From: Nitrospirota bacterium
Lineage (GTDB): Bacteria > Nitrospirota > Thermodesulfovibrionia > Thermodesulfovibrionales > UBA6898
NCBI GenBank assembly: GCA_021814475.1
Contig: JAKAIE010000034.1
Location: 1 to 33,444, forward strand
DNA: 33,444 nucleotides
Direction: 5' to 3'
This document shows, piece by piece, positions 16,117-25,478 of the stretch; position 1 is the stretch's first letter, and each line of letters opens with the position of its first letter. Both the position numbers and the translations under genes were made by a program. The notes beneath the pieces were generated by a model. The model did not search any database and had not been told where the DNA came from. It was given only the letters and a program-made list of their open reading frames with translations.

Positions 16117-16788
16117 ATGATCCCTTTTAAAGACGATAACCCAGTCAGCACCGCCCCGATTGTGACGGTGGGGATTGTCGCGCTGAACGTCCTGGTTTTT
16201 CTCATTCAGCTGGTTTTGATGCGCGACGGGCAGGAGACCGCCTTCGCCTTCGGCGCAATACCACAGAATCTCATCTACTCTTATCATACCCAGCCGATTC
16301 CGGCCTTCCTCACGATCTTTACGTCGATGTTCATGCACGGAGGACTGATGCATATCGGCGGCAATATGCTCTACCTTTGGATATTCGGAAATAATATAGA
16401 GGACAGCCTGGGTCATATCAGATTTCTCCTGTTCTATCTCTTCTGCGGAGTCGTTTCTGCCTACGCCCATGCCTTTTCCGATCCGACATCGACGATTCCA
16501 ATGATCGGTGCAAGCGGTGCCATCTCCGGAGTTCTCGGCGCATACGTCCTGCTGTTTCCCTCCGCGCGCGTGCATACACTCGTCTTTTTCGGTTTCTTTA
16601 TACAGGTCCTGCGGATTCCGGCCTTGATAGTTATCGGGTTTTGGGCTATTATACAGTTCTTGAGCGGTTTGCTCTCCCAGGGGGGGCTGCACCAGGGCGG
16701 TGTGGCTTGGTTTGCCCATGTGGGAGGGTTCCTTGCCGGACTCTTGACGATAAAACTTTGGCTGCCAAGGAGGTTTCGAAGGTGGTAG
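16117..16788 (+). CDS. Rhomboid-family intramembrane serine protease
   Basis: A 223-residue polytopic membrane protein with about six hydrophobic helices. The rhomboid signatures are complete: HGGLMHIGGNMLYLW (residues 74-88, with H79 and N83), catalytic serine S133 in GASGAISG, and catalytic histidine H201 in FAHVGGF. Rhomboids cleave transmembrane helices of other proteins; the substrate here is unknown. GAGG upstream supports the ATG. The last seven bases overlap the next gene, a zinc-ribbon pseudo-receiver, so the two are likely made together. Confidence 0.93.
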   Translation: MIPFKDDNPVSTAPIVTVGIVALNVLVFLIQLVLMRDGQETAFAFGAIPQNLIYSYHTQPIPAFLTIFTSMFMHGGLMHIGGNMLYLWIFGNNIEDSLGHIRFLLFYLFCGVVSAYAHAFSDPTSTIPMIGASGAISGVLGAYVLLFPSARVHTLVFFGFFIQVLRIPALIVIGFWAIIQFLSGLLSQGGLHQGGVAWFAHVGGFLAGLLTIKLWLPRRFRRW

Positions 16789-17684
16789 TAAGCTGTCCGA
16801 AATGCGCCATAAAACTCAAGGTCGACGAGACAAAACTTTCACCCGAGGGTTCGAAGTTCAAATGCCCGAAGTGCAGCGCGGTGCTTGTTGTCAGAAAGCC
16901 TTCTGCGCAGCCGAAGAAAGATCTGAACAGATCTGCGATACTGGTCGCCCATTCGAACCCGGGGTTGTTGAAGGAGATCGTGTCCATCCTGGCTGCCGCA
17001 GGGTATAAGGCCATTACCGCTGCCGACGGCATCGATCTGATGGTCAAGGCGCTGAAGGAATTTCCCTTCCTGGCCGTGATTGAGGTCGCTCTCCCTAAGA
17101 TATATGGATTCGAGGTCTGCCGCAGGCTGAAAGGGCGCGTCGAGACGAAGGATATGAAATTCATCCTGATCCCCGCCATACATGACAAGACGAAATACCG
17201 GAGGGAGCCGACGTCTCTGTACGGGGCCGATGATTATATCGAGGAATTCGACATCTCTGCTCACCTCCTTGAGAAGGTACAGTTCCTCCTCGGAGGAGGC
17301 GTCCCGGAGACGGGACAGCCGGAAAGGGAAGAAAAGCCTGAGGCCGCTCAGAAGCCGTCCGCTCCGGCGGCCCAAGCCGCTATCCACCCTTCGGCCGCGC
17401 CCGCCACAACACCGCCGTCTCCGGCAGGGGCGCAGGCCGACGAAAAGGTCGAGAAGGCCAGGAGGCTTGCAAGGACGATTATCAACGATATCCATCTTTA
17501 TAATACAGCCAAGGTTGAAGCCGCGATCAGGGCAGGCGATTTCTATGCTGTCTTTGGCGCTGAGATAAAGGAAGGGAAGAAGCTTTACGACACCAGGGTG
17601 TCCCAGGAGGTGCGCGAAACCTTCGACTACTACAGGGAGGCTATTGATAATTTCATCGCGGCCAAAAAGGCCAGTTTGCAGTAA
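16782..17684 (+). CDS. Zinc-ribbon / pseudo-receiver protein with Pro-Ala linker and helical C-terminal domain
   Basis: The frame is open from 16641, but GTG at 16782 behind AAGGAGG (16767-16773) gives a 300-residue protein starting with an MJ0042-like zinc ribbon (C5, C8, C28, C31). Residues 51-175 have the receiver fold pattern but lack its chemistry: the acidic pair is HS (57-58), the phospho-acceptor Asp is E101 in IEVALP, and the Thr and Lys switch positions are also replaced. A Pro/Ala-rich linker (about 185-225) leads to a helical module beginning ARRLARTIINDIHLYN and ending near the C-terminus. A non-phosphorylated adaptor role is likely but inferred. It overlaps the rhomboid gene by seven bases. 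Confidence 0.85.
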   Translation: MVVSCPKCAIKLKVDETKLSPEGSKFKCPKCSAVLVVRKPSAQPKKDLNRSAILVAHSNPGLLKEIVSILAAAGYKAITAADGIDLMVKALKEFPFLAVIEVALPKIYGFEVCRRLKGRVETKDMKFILIPAIHDKTKYRREPTSLYGADDYIEEFDISAHLLEKVQFLLGGGVPETGQPEREEKPEAAQKPSAPAAQAAIHPSAAPATTPPSPAGAQADEKVEKARRLARTIINDIHLYNTAKVEAAIRAGDFYAVFGAEIKEGKKLYDTRVSQEVRETFDYYREAIDNFIAAKKASLQ

Positions 17685-17776
17685 TACTTCCACCTGAAAA
17701 TATTTGATAATGCGCGTCTGTTAGAGAAATCACGAGAAAACACGCCTTTCCTCCCATTATTCCCGGAAATGTTCTG

Positions 17777-17806
17777 TTGCCAAAAAGGATCTGTTCCTGT
17801 TATATT
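17777..17806 (+). promoter_or_regulatory. groESL promoter
   Basis: TTGCCA (17777-17782) and TATATT (17801-17806) are separated by 18 bases, a fair sigma70 promoter. The -10 element touches the CIRCE operator, so repressor binding would block transcription start. Confidence 0.75.
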
Positions 17807-17831
17807 AGCACTCACTCGCATTGAGTGCTAA
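17805..17831 (+). promoter_or_regulatory. CIRCE operator (HrcA binding site)
   Basis: TTAGCACTC (17805-17813), nine bases, then GAGTGCTAA (17823-17831): a perfect CIRCE inverted repeat. It lies between the -10 element and groES. In the family, HrcA binds it and releases on heat shock, with GroEL acting as the chaperone that keeps HrcA active. No hrcA is in this window. Confidence 0.98.
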
Positions 17832-17869
17832 TAACGACAAATTAATAATTCAAGAAAGGAGAGAAACGC

Positions 17870-18130
17870 ATGAAGTTTAAGCCACTCAAAGACAGGGTGT
17901 TCGTGTCCTACTCTGAAGAAGGAGAAAAGACTGCCGGCGGCATCTATATCCCCGATTCAGCCAAGGAAAAGCCCCAGAAGGGCAAGGTCGAGGCGATCGG
18001 TTCAGAGGTTAAAGAATTGAAGGTCGGCAACATCGTCCTGTTCGATAAGTATTCAGGCTCGAAGGTGAATATGGACGGAACGGACTACCTTATCGTGAAG
18101 GAAGAAGACATCCTCGGCATTGTCGAATAG
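17870..18130 (+). CDS. groES: Co-chaperonin GroES (Cpn10)
   Basis: GroES of 86 residues, slightly shorter than the E. coli protein. It forms the seven-membered lid of GroEL. It starts KFKPLKDRVFV, has the mobile-loop region with EKTAGGIYIPDSAKEKP (about residues 19-35) and ends in VKEEDILGIVE. GAAAGGAG precedes the ATG. Controlled by the upstream CIRCE and followed by groEL after 47 bases. Confidence 0.98.
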   Translation: MKFKPLKDRVFVSYSEEGEKTAGGIYIPDSAKEKPQKGKVEAIGSEVKELKVGNIVLFDKYSGSKVNMDGTDYLIVKEEDILGIVE

Positions 18131-18174
18131 TGTCAGGGTACCAAATTACAAGAATACTACTCAGGAGGAACTAA

Positions 18175-19812
<1,638 letters not shown>

Positions 19813-19845
19813 GAAGCTGGGATCCATTCCGGTTGTATAGTGCTG

Positions 19846-19880
19846 CAAAGGCGGGGAGGTTCTCCCCGCCTTTGTCTTTT
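19846..19880 (+). terminator. Intrinsic terminator of groESL
   Basis: A perfect 13-base-pair stem (19846-19858 with 19862-19874, loop GTT) containing GGCGGGGAG/CTCCCCGCC is followed by TCTTTT. It closes the groESL operon ahead of mltG. Confidence 0.93.
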
Positions 19881-19900
19881 CTGCCGGGTATCTGGACAAT
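19872..19900 (+). promoter_or_regulatory. Weak candidate promoter for mltG
   Basis: TTGTCT (19872-19877) and GACAAT (19895-19900) are 17 bases apart, each matching four of six consensus bases. It lies just past the groESL terminator and 27 bases before the mltG ATG, where a promoter is needed. The match is modest. Confidence 0.3.
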
Positions 19901-19927
19901 TTTTCCGGCTTTTGTCATCCTAGAAAA

Positions 19928-20932
19928 ATGAAAAAAAATATCCTCTTCATCTTTTTTTTGACGTGTATCCTGTTTTTAGGTTATGCCACATTCGAGATGT
20001 TCGTGCCGGTTCAGACAGTCGGGAAGAATATCGAGATCCAGATCCCGAAGGGTACGACGTTCCGGCAGGCCGCCGAGATCCTGGTCCAGGAGAAGCTGAT
20101 CCGGGACAAGAAGATCTTCATGATCCTCGGACGTCTCACCGGTGCGGACAGAAAGATCCGGGCAGGATTCTATTCGGTCTGGACCAGCATGAGCCCCTTC
20201 GAGATCTTCAAAATCATCCGCACGGGCAAGATCATTGAATTCCCTATCACGGTTCACGAAGGAGATTCGCTGCTGGAGGTTGCCGAGGCCTTTGCCGCCA
20301 TTAATATCATCTCCAGAGAGGACTTTCTTTCGCTCGCGCATAACCGGGCTTTTCTGGACGACCACGACATCTCCGCTCCGAGCATCGAAGGGTTCATTTT
20401 CCCGGATACTTATCTTGTCCCTAAGGGGGTAAAGGCAGAGGAGGCACTCGGACTGATGATCGACCGTATGCGGGACAAATTTGACGAGACGCTGCGGGCA
20501 CAGGGGGAGAAGAATGGCATGACCGAGAGCGAGGTCCTTACACTCGCCTCGATTATAGAGAAAGAGGCGGTGGTCGATTCCGAACGGCCGCTGATCTCGG
20601 CGGTATACCATAACCGGCTGGCGAAAAATATGCTTCTGCAGGCCGATCCAACGTGTATCTACGGGGTGAAGAGCTCAAAGGAGAAGATCCTGAAGTCCGA
20701 CCTCCGGAGGAATACACTGTATAATACCTATCTGCACAAGGGGCTGCCGCCGGGGCCTATCGCGTCGCCGGGTCTGAAATCGATCATCGCGGCCATTAAT
20801 CCGGCAAAGGTTTCCTATCTCTATTTTGTTTCGAATAATGACGGGACCCATGTTTTTTCGGACACCCTCGAACAGCATGCCGAGGCGGTCAGGGCATACA
20901 GGGAAAAGAAGAAGATGAAGGCGGAAGGATAG
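19928..20932 (+). CDS. mltG: Endolytic murein transglycosylase MltG (YceG-like)
   Basis: A 334-residue protein with one N-terminal membrane anchor (about residues 4-22), a LysM-like part and the YceG catalytic domain. It cuts nascent glycan strands in the periplasm and so sets strand length. The likely catalytic glutamate is E211 in ASIIEKEA, and the conserved YNTYLHKGLPPGPIASPG follows in the last quarter. The ATG has only a weak ribosome-binding site. ispG starts five bases after its stop, so the two are probably cotranscribed. Confidence 0.95.
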   Translation: MKKNILFIFFLTCILFLGYATFEMFVPVQTVGKNIEIQIPKGTTFRQAAEILVQEKLIRDKKIFMILGRLTGADRKIRAGFYSVWTSMSPFEIFKIIRTGKIIEFPITVHEGDSLLEVAEAFAAINIISREDFLSLAHNRAFLDDHDISAPSIEGFIFPDTYLVPKGVKAEEALGLMIDRMRDKFDETLRAQGEKNGMTESEVLTLASIIEKEAVVDSERPLISAVYHNRLAKNMLLQADPTCIYGVKSSKEKILKSDLRRNTLYNTYLHKGLPPGPIASPGLKSIIAAINPAKVSYLYFVSNNDGTHVFSDTLEQHAEAVRAYREKKKMKAEG

Positions 20933-20937
20933 TTATT

Positions 20938-21990
20938 GTGAAAAAAAGAAGAAAGACGAGGCAGATCCATGTAGGAAATATTCCGGTCGGGGGCGGAAGT
21001 CCTGTCAGCGTGCAGTCGATGACAAAGACCGACACCCGGGATGTTGCCTCCACGGTGAAACAGGTCAGGTCTCTCGCGGGTGCAGGGTGCGAGATTATCA
21101 GGATAGCGGTCCCGGACATGGAGGCTGCGGGGGCGCTAGGCCCGATCAGGAGGTCATCCCCCATTCCCGTAATCGCCGATATTCATTTTGACTGGCGTCT
21201 TGCCCTGGAGGCGCTAGGGCAGGGAATCGATGGGCTCAGGATCAATCCGGGCAATATAGGGGCGAAGTGGAAGGTCGCCGAAGTGGTGGCCGCCTGCCAC
21301 GACCGGAAGGTTCCGATCAGGATCGGGGTCAACGCCGGATCACTCTCAAAAAAGATTCTCCAGAGATATAAGCATCCGACACCCGAAGCCCTTGTCGAAA
21401 GCGCGGCAGAGCATATCGGGATACTCGAACAGCTTGGGTTCAGAGAGATCAAGGTTTCTCTCAAGGCATCAAATGTCCCGACGACTGCAGAGGCTTACCG
21501 GCTCTTTACGAAATCGTTCAGGTACCCGGTGCATATAGGCATCTCCGAGGCAGGCCCTTCGTTCACCGGTATCATCAAGAGTTCAGTGGGACTCGGCATC
21601 ATCCTGTCGGAGGGCATCGGCGACACGATGAGGGTCTCCCTCTCTGCCGATCCTCATGAAGAGGTCCGCGTTGCCTATGAGATCCTGAAATCCCTGGGCC
21701 TCAGGACACGCGGCGCGAATATTATCTCGTGCCCCACCTGCGGGAGATGCCAGATTGACATACGCAGCCTGGCGGCCGAGGTCGAGGCGCGCCTGAAAGA
21801 TGTCGAAAAAACGGTCACCGTAGCGGTGATGGGCTGCGTGGTCAACGGCCCGGGAGAGGCCAGGGAGGCTGACGTCGGTATCGCCGGGGGGAAGGGAACT
21901 GGTCTTCTCTTCAGGAAGGGAAAGATAATAAAAACAGTGGAGGAAGGTGACCTCCTGGATGCCCTGATGGAGGAGATAGAAAAAAGATGA
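20938..21990 (+). CDS. ispG: 4-hydroxy-3-methylbut-2-enyl diphosphate synthase (IspG/GcpE)
   Basis: IspG of 350 residues, the [4Fe-4S] enzyme that turns MEcPP into HMBPP in the MEP isoprenoid pathway. Cluster ligands C265 and C268 (CPTCGRC), C300 (MGCVVNGPGE) and E307 are all present. The N-terminal TIM barrel includes SVQSMTKTDTRD and IPVIADIHFDWRLA. It lacks the extra middle domain of plant-type enzymes. The start is GTG at 20938. It overlaps the HicB-like gene by ATGA. Confidence 0.98.
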   Translation: MKKRRKTRQIHVGNIPVGGGSPVSVQSMTKTDTRDVASTVKQVRSLAGAGCEIIRIAVPDMEAAGALGPIRRSSPIPVIADIHFDWRLALEALGQGIDGLRINPGNIGAKWKVAEVVAACHDRKVPIRIGVNAGSLSKKILQRYKHPTPEALVESAAEHIGILEQLGFREIKVSLKASNVPTTAEAYRLFTKSFRYPVHIGISEAGPSFTGIIKSSVGLGIILSEGIGDTMRVSLSADPHEEVRVAYEILKSLGLRTRGANIISCPTCGRCQIDIRSLAAEVEARLKDVEKTVTVAVMGCVVNGPGEAREADVGIAGGKGTGLLFRKGKIIKTVEEGDLLDALMEEIEKR

Positions 21991-22145
21991 GGGAATTTTC
22001 TCTATACCAGGACGACGACGGATCATGGGTCGCCGAATGCCCTGAGCTTCCCGGGCTGCGGGTGAAGGGCAGCACGGAAGAGGAGGCGATCCGGAAGATT
22101 AAACAGGCTCTGCTGACGTATTATCCCTGCAGGTGCGAGGATTAG
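21987..22145 (+). CDS. Orphan short HicB-like protein
   Basis: A 52-residue frame translated directly. MREFSLYQDDDGSWVAECPE, LPGL, then GSTEEEAIRKIKQALLTYY matches the N-terminal HicB (pseudo-RNase H-like) antitoxin fold: strands with D-G-x-W-V-A-E-C-P-E-L-P-G and one helix. It ends in YYPCRCED and lacks the DNA-binding tail of full HicB proteins. No HicA-like gene is adjacent. It starts inside the ispG stop (ATGA) with GGAGGAG upstream. It may be a lone regulatory or structural relic rather than an antitoxin. Confidence 0.85.
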   Translation: MREFSLYQDDDGSWVAECPELPGLRVKGSTEEEAIRKIKQALLTYYPCRCED

Positions 22146-22294
22146 TTCCCTGATATTCTTCCCATCTGCCTGACCCGAATCGGCTGACATTGGGTCGGCA
22201 ATTGCCTGAAATGGCGCGTCCAGCCCGACGATGAGCCTGACTCTGCCGGGGGGGCTGCTTTGGCGGCGAGCGCCTTATATCCGCCCTTGCGACA

Positions 22295-23173
22295 TTACTT
22301 TGGAGACGGGAAGCCCGGGGTGACGCGGATAATCCTTCCTATCCCTGCAAAGTCATTGACGATCTGTATCTCCGAAAACCCCTCTGCCCCGGCGATTTCG
22401 GAAACAGCCCCGGCCTGTCCGTATCCGAGCTCCATGACGAGCGCGCCTGCTGGTTTCAGATACGCGCGGGCAGCGCCGAGGATCTGCCTGTAGAAATCGA
22501 GCCCGTCGTCTCCCCCGTCCAGTGCGGTGACCGGTTCCCAATCCTTCACCTCCCTCTGAAGATCCTGAATCTCACGGCTGACTATATAAGGCGGATTGGC
22601 GGTGATGAGGTCAAACGTTTCTCCCCTTTTTACCGGACCGAAGAGGGAGCCGTTCCTGAACGTGACGTTCCTGATGCTGTTTGCGGCCCTGTTCCTCCGG
22701 GCATACCGTAGCGCCTCCGGCGATACGTCCGTTCCGATCACCCCGGCATCGGGGAATTCCTTTGCAAGGGCCAGGGCGATGCAGCCGCTTCCTGTGCAGA
22801 GATCGAGAATATCTGATGGCAAGCTGGCAGGTTGGTAGATGCGCTGGGCAGCAACTGTTTTTATCGCTTCTTCGACCAGAATTTCAGTCTCCGGTCTCGG
22901 GATGAGCACGCCTTTGCCGACATGTATGGTGAGGCCGAGGAACTCGACCGAGCCGGCAATGTACTGCACCGGTTCGCCCCCTGCCCGGCGTTTCGCCATC
23001 CTGATGATCTTCGCGTACACTCTATTGTCGATTTCGGGATTGTCGATAAACGCGGTCATCCTGTCAATTGAGGCGGCATGGTAGGTGAGTATCTCGGCGT
23101 CGGCGAGGTGATCGTCGACCCCTGCCTTTTCGAGGTATTCGGAGACGGTCCGGACGGCATCGAGGATCCTCAT
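22295..23173 (-). CDS. prmC: Peptide chain release factor N5-glutamine methyltransferase
   Basis: PrmC of 292 residues, which methylates the glutamine of the GGQ loop in release factors. The SAM-binding motif DLCTGSGCIAL is at 124-134 and the catalytic NPPY at 193-196, preceded by an N-terminal helical domain with GEPVQYIAGSVEFLG. It lies 29 bases downstream of prfA, whose product is its substrate. It ends in a convergent gap with the HicB-like gene. Confidence 0.97.
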   Translation of the reverse strand: MRILDAVRTVSEYLEKAGVDDHLADAEILTYHAASIDRMTAFIDNPEIDNRVYAKIIRMAKRRAGGEPVQYIAGSVEFLGLTIHVGKGVLIPRPETEILVEEAIKTVAAQRIYQPASLPSDILDLCTGSGCIALALAKEFPDAGVIGTDVSPEALRYARRNRAANSIRNVTFRNGSLFGPVKRGETFDLITANPPYIVSREIQDLQREVKDWEPVTALDGGDDGLDFYRQILGAARAYLKPAGALVMELGYGQAGAVSEIAGAEGFSEIQIVNDFAGIGRIIRVTPGFPSPK

Positions 23174-23202
23174 GGAGCGGGTCTTATGGTGCGCGGGAAG
23201 GC

Positions 23203-24267
23203 TTAACTCAGCTCTTTCAGCCGTTCGGCGTTGAAATAGGTGCTCATATTGTCGAAGACCTCGTCGAGATTGCCTTCCATGACCTGTTCGAGCTTGTAGA
23301 GTGTCAGTCCTGTCCTGTGGTCGCTAATCCGGTTCTGGGGATAGTTATACGTCCTGATCCGCTCGCTCCTGTCTCCCGATCCGACTTGGGACTTGCGCTG
23401 CTCTGCCCTTTCCTTTTCCTTCTCCTCTATCTCCATCTCATAGAGACGCGACCTCAGGACCTTCATCGCCTTCTCCCTGTTCTTCGTTTGCGAGCGTTCG
23501 TCCTGGCACTGGACAACGAGATTGGTAGGAATATGCACTATCCTGACAGCCGAGTATGTAGTATTGACACTCTGGCCTCCTGCCCCTGATGAACAGAAGG
23601 TGTCTATTCTCAAGTCCTTCTGGTCGACCTTGATGTCGACTTCTTCAGCCTCGGGGAGAACCGCGACGGTCGCGGCGGAGGTATGGATCCTTCCGGACGC
23701 CTCGGTAGACGGCACGCGCTGGACCCGGTGCACACCGCTTTCGTATTTGAGTCTGCTATATGCGCCCTTCCCGAGGATCGAGGCGACCACTTCCTTGATC
23801 CCGCCGAGTCCTGTGGCGTTCAGGCTGATCAGCTCGACCTTCCAGCGTCTGGATTCTGCGTATTTCGTATACATCCTGAAGAGGTTCGCGGCAAAGAGGG
23901 CCGCTTCTTCTCCCCCGGTCCCGGCACGGATCTCAAGGATTACGTTTCTGGAGTCGCGGGGGTCCACCGGCAGGAGCATGAACTTCAGCTCTTCTTCGAG
24001 CGAAGGTTTTTGCTTCTTCAGTTCGTCGAGTTCCGCCTGCGCCAGTTCCTTCAGGTCCGTGTCGCCTCCCCTGAGGATCTCCTCGGCAGCGTCAAGGTCC
24101 TCGATGACCTTCTTGTACTCCCTGATCTTCTCCACCAGCGGCTGGAGATCGGAATGCTCGCGGGAATATTTTTGAAAGTCTGCCTGCGTTCCGAGGACCT
24201 TCGGATCCATCAGCATTTCGGTCAGATTGTCGTACTTCTCTTCGATGAGCTTCAACCGGTCAAGCAT
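23203..24267 (-). CDS. prfA: Peptide chain release factor 1
   Basis: RF1 of 354 residues, which reads UAA and UAG. The tripeptide anticodon is PST at 186-188 ([15 protein letters not shown]), identifying RF1 rather than RF2, and the catalytic GGQ is at 230-232. It does not contain the RF2-type programmed frameshift. Its start overlaps the end of yqhQ by eight bases. UGA would be read by RF2, which matters for the candidate selenocysteine codon at 14541. Confidence 0.98.
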   Translation of the reverse strand: MLDRLKLIEEKYDNLTEMLMDPKVLGTQADFQKYSREHSDLQPLVEKIREYKKVIEDLDAAEEILRGGDTDLKELAQAELDELKKQKPSLEEELKFMLLPVDPRDSRNVILEIRAGTGGEEAALFAANLFRMYTKYAESRRWKVELISLNATGLGGIKEVVASILGKGAYSRLKYESGVHRVQRVPSTEASGRIHTSAATVAVLPEAEEVDIKVDQKDLRIDTFCSSGAGGQSVNTTYSAVRIVHIPTNLVVQCQDERSQTKNREKAMKVLRSRLYEMEIEEKEKERAEQRKSQVGSGDRSERIRTYNYPQNRISDHRTGLTLYKLEQVMEGNLDEVFDNMSTYFNAERLKELS

Positions 24268-25138
24268 GTTCCTCCTCCAGTTTCAGCACCTCGATGAGGG
24301 CGGACAGCGCCACCTCGATCTGCGTATCGTCCGGCTCCCGCGTGGTCAGCCGCTGGAGCATCAGCCCGGGAAGGATCAGAAGGTGCATCACCGGGTTGTG
24401 CTGCCATTTGGCGGACAGCTTCAGGACCTCAAACGATGACCCGGCAATGAGCGGGATCAGGACGACCCTGGAGATGAATTTCATTACAAAGGGCCAATGC
24501 TGGGGGATAAAGGAAAAGACCAGGATGCTCACGACCATCACGATCATCAGGAAGCTCGTCCCGCACCGGGGGTGCCGGGTGCTGTATTTCCTGACTGCCG
24601 CGACGGTCAGTTCCGTGCCTTCTTCGTAGGCGTGTATCACCTTATGCTCGGCCCCGTGATACATGAATATCCGGGCCATCTCCTTCCATAGGCCGATGAG
24701 CACGATATATAAAATAAAGACCCCGACCCTGATCAGGCCGTCAACGAGGTTAAACAGGAATGAGCTTTTCGATATCCCCTGGAAAAGCATTCCCATCAGT
24801 TTTGTCGCATAGAGCGGCAAAAGGATGAACAGTCCGATGCTCAGGAGGATCGAGACGAGGATGGTAAAGGCGATCGCGGTCTTGCTCAGGCTCTGCTCGC
24901 CTGGTTCGTCATATGCCTTTCCGGCGGAAAACTCGATTGCGCGCATCCCGATGCCAAGGGCCTGGAAAAGGGCGATGACACCCCTTAGGAGTGGCAGCTT
25001 AAGAAAGCGGGGCAGCGGCTTCAGACGCTCTTTTTTCAGGTGAATTTCTCCGGCCTGGCCCCGCACGGCGACGGTCCAGCTCCCTGCTGCCTTCATCATG
25101 ACGCCCTCTATGACCGCCTGGCCACCGATATTTTTCAC
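24260..25138 (-). CDS. DUF1385 / YqhQ-type membrane protein
   Basis: A 292-residue polytopic membrane protein of the DUF1385 family (YqhQ-like). It starts [17 protein letters not shown], the family hallmark, and has the motif [17 protein letters not shown] followed by HPRCGTSFL, whose His and Cys residues could bind metal. Four to five hydrophobic helices are visible. The function is unknown, but the family is commonly found between rpmE and prfA, as here. The start is GTG at 25138, and the end overlaps prfA. Confidence 0.93.
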   Translation of the reverse strand: MKNIGGQAVIEGVMMKAAGSWTVAVRGQAGEIHLKKERLKPLPRFLKLPLLRGVIALFQALGIGMRAIEFSAGKAYDEPGEQSLSKTAIAFTILVSILLSIGLFILLPLYATKLMGMLFQGISKSSFLFNLVDGLIRVGVFILYIVLIGLWKEMARIFMYHGAEHKVIHAYEEGTELTVAAVRKYSTRHPRCGTSFLMIVMVVSILVFSFIPQHWPFVMKFISRVVLIPLIAGSSFEVLKLSAKWQHNPVMHLLILPGLMLQRLTTREPDDTQIEVALSALIEVLKLEEEHA

Positions 25139-25169
25139 GCGCTGCCTCTTCTGACTGGATTTGTACAGA

Positions 25170-25205
25170 AAAAAACAGGAAACCCTGTCGGGTTTCCTGT
25201 TTTTT
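25170..25205 (-). terminator. Intrinsic terminator downstream of rpmE
   Basis: A perfect 16-base-pair hairpin (25170-25185 with 25190-25205, loop TGTC on the + strand) reads on the minus strand as a stem followed by seven T. It lies between rpmE and yqhQ, so rpmE transcripts would mostly stop here and yqhQ-prfA-prmC would depend on read-through or a promoter I cannot see. Confidence 0.88.
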
Positions 25206-25221
25206 CAATAAATAACGCCCG

Positions 25222-25422
25222 CTACTTTATAGCGTATTTCTTCTTGAACTTCTCGACACGTCCTTCTGTGTCCATGAGCTTCTGCTTGCCTGTGTAAAAA
25301 GGATGGCACTTGGCGCAGATATCTAGATGGATCTCTTTCCTGGTCGACCTTGTCGTAAAGGTTTCCCCGCATGCGCAGGCAACCTGAACTTCCTTATAAT
25401 CCGGATGAATGCCTTCTTTCAC
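25222..25422 (-). CDS. rpmE: 50S ribosomal protein L31, zinc form
   Basis: L31 of 66 residues, which bridges the large subunit and the 30S head. The zinc form is indicated by C16, C18, C36 and C39 (CACGE and [13 protein letters not shown]). The start is GTG at 25422 with an AGGAGG six bases upstream. It has its own candidate promoter at the end of lptD and its own terminator. Confidence 0.98.
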   Translation of the reverse strand: MKEGIHPDYKEVQVACACGETFTTRSTRKEIHLDICAKCHPFYTGKQKLMDTEGRVEKFKKKYAIK

Positions 25423-25448
25423 GTCTGTCCTCCTGAATGATAATTGTT

Positions 25449-25478
25449 ATTCTAATAAATCCTGAGGGTTTTAATCAA
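25449..25478 (-). promoter_or_regulatory. Candidate rpmE promoter
   Basis: On the minus strand TTGATT (25478-25473) and TAGAAT (25454-25449) are 18 bases apart, in an AT-rich stretch unlike the surrounding coding DNA. The -35 element overlaps the lptD stop. Transcription would start just upstream of the rpmE ribosome-binding site. Confidence 0.45.

Noticed and set aside
21987..22145. Complete HicAB toxin-antitoxin system
   Set aside because: No HicA-like small basic protein is encoded on either side; only an N-terminal HicB-like domain is present.
22146..22294. Possible terminator or extra gene in the convergent gap after the HicB-like gene
   Set aside because: Only short imperfect inverted repeats (such as GACCC/GGGTC) and no T-tract or credible frame; I see nothing there.
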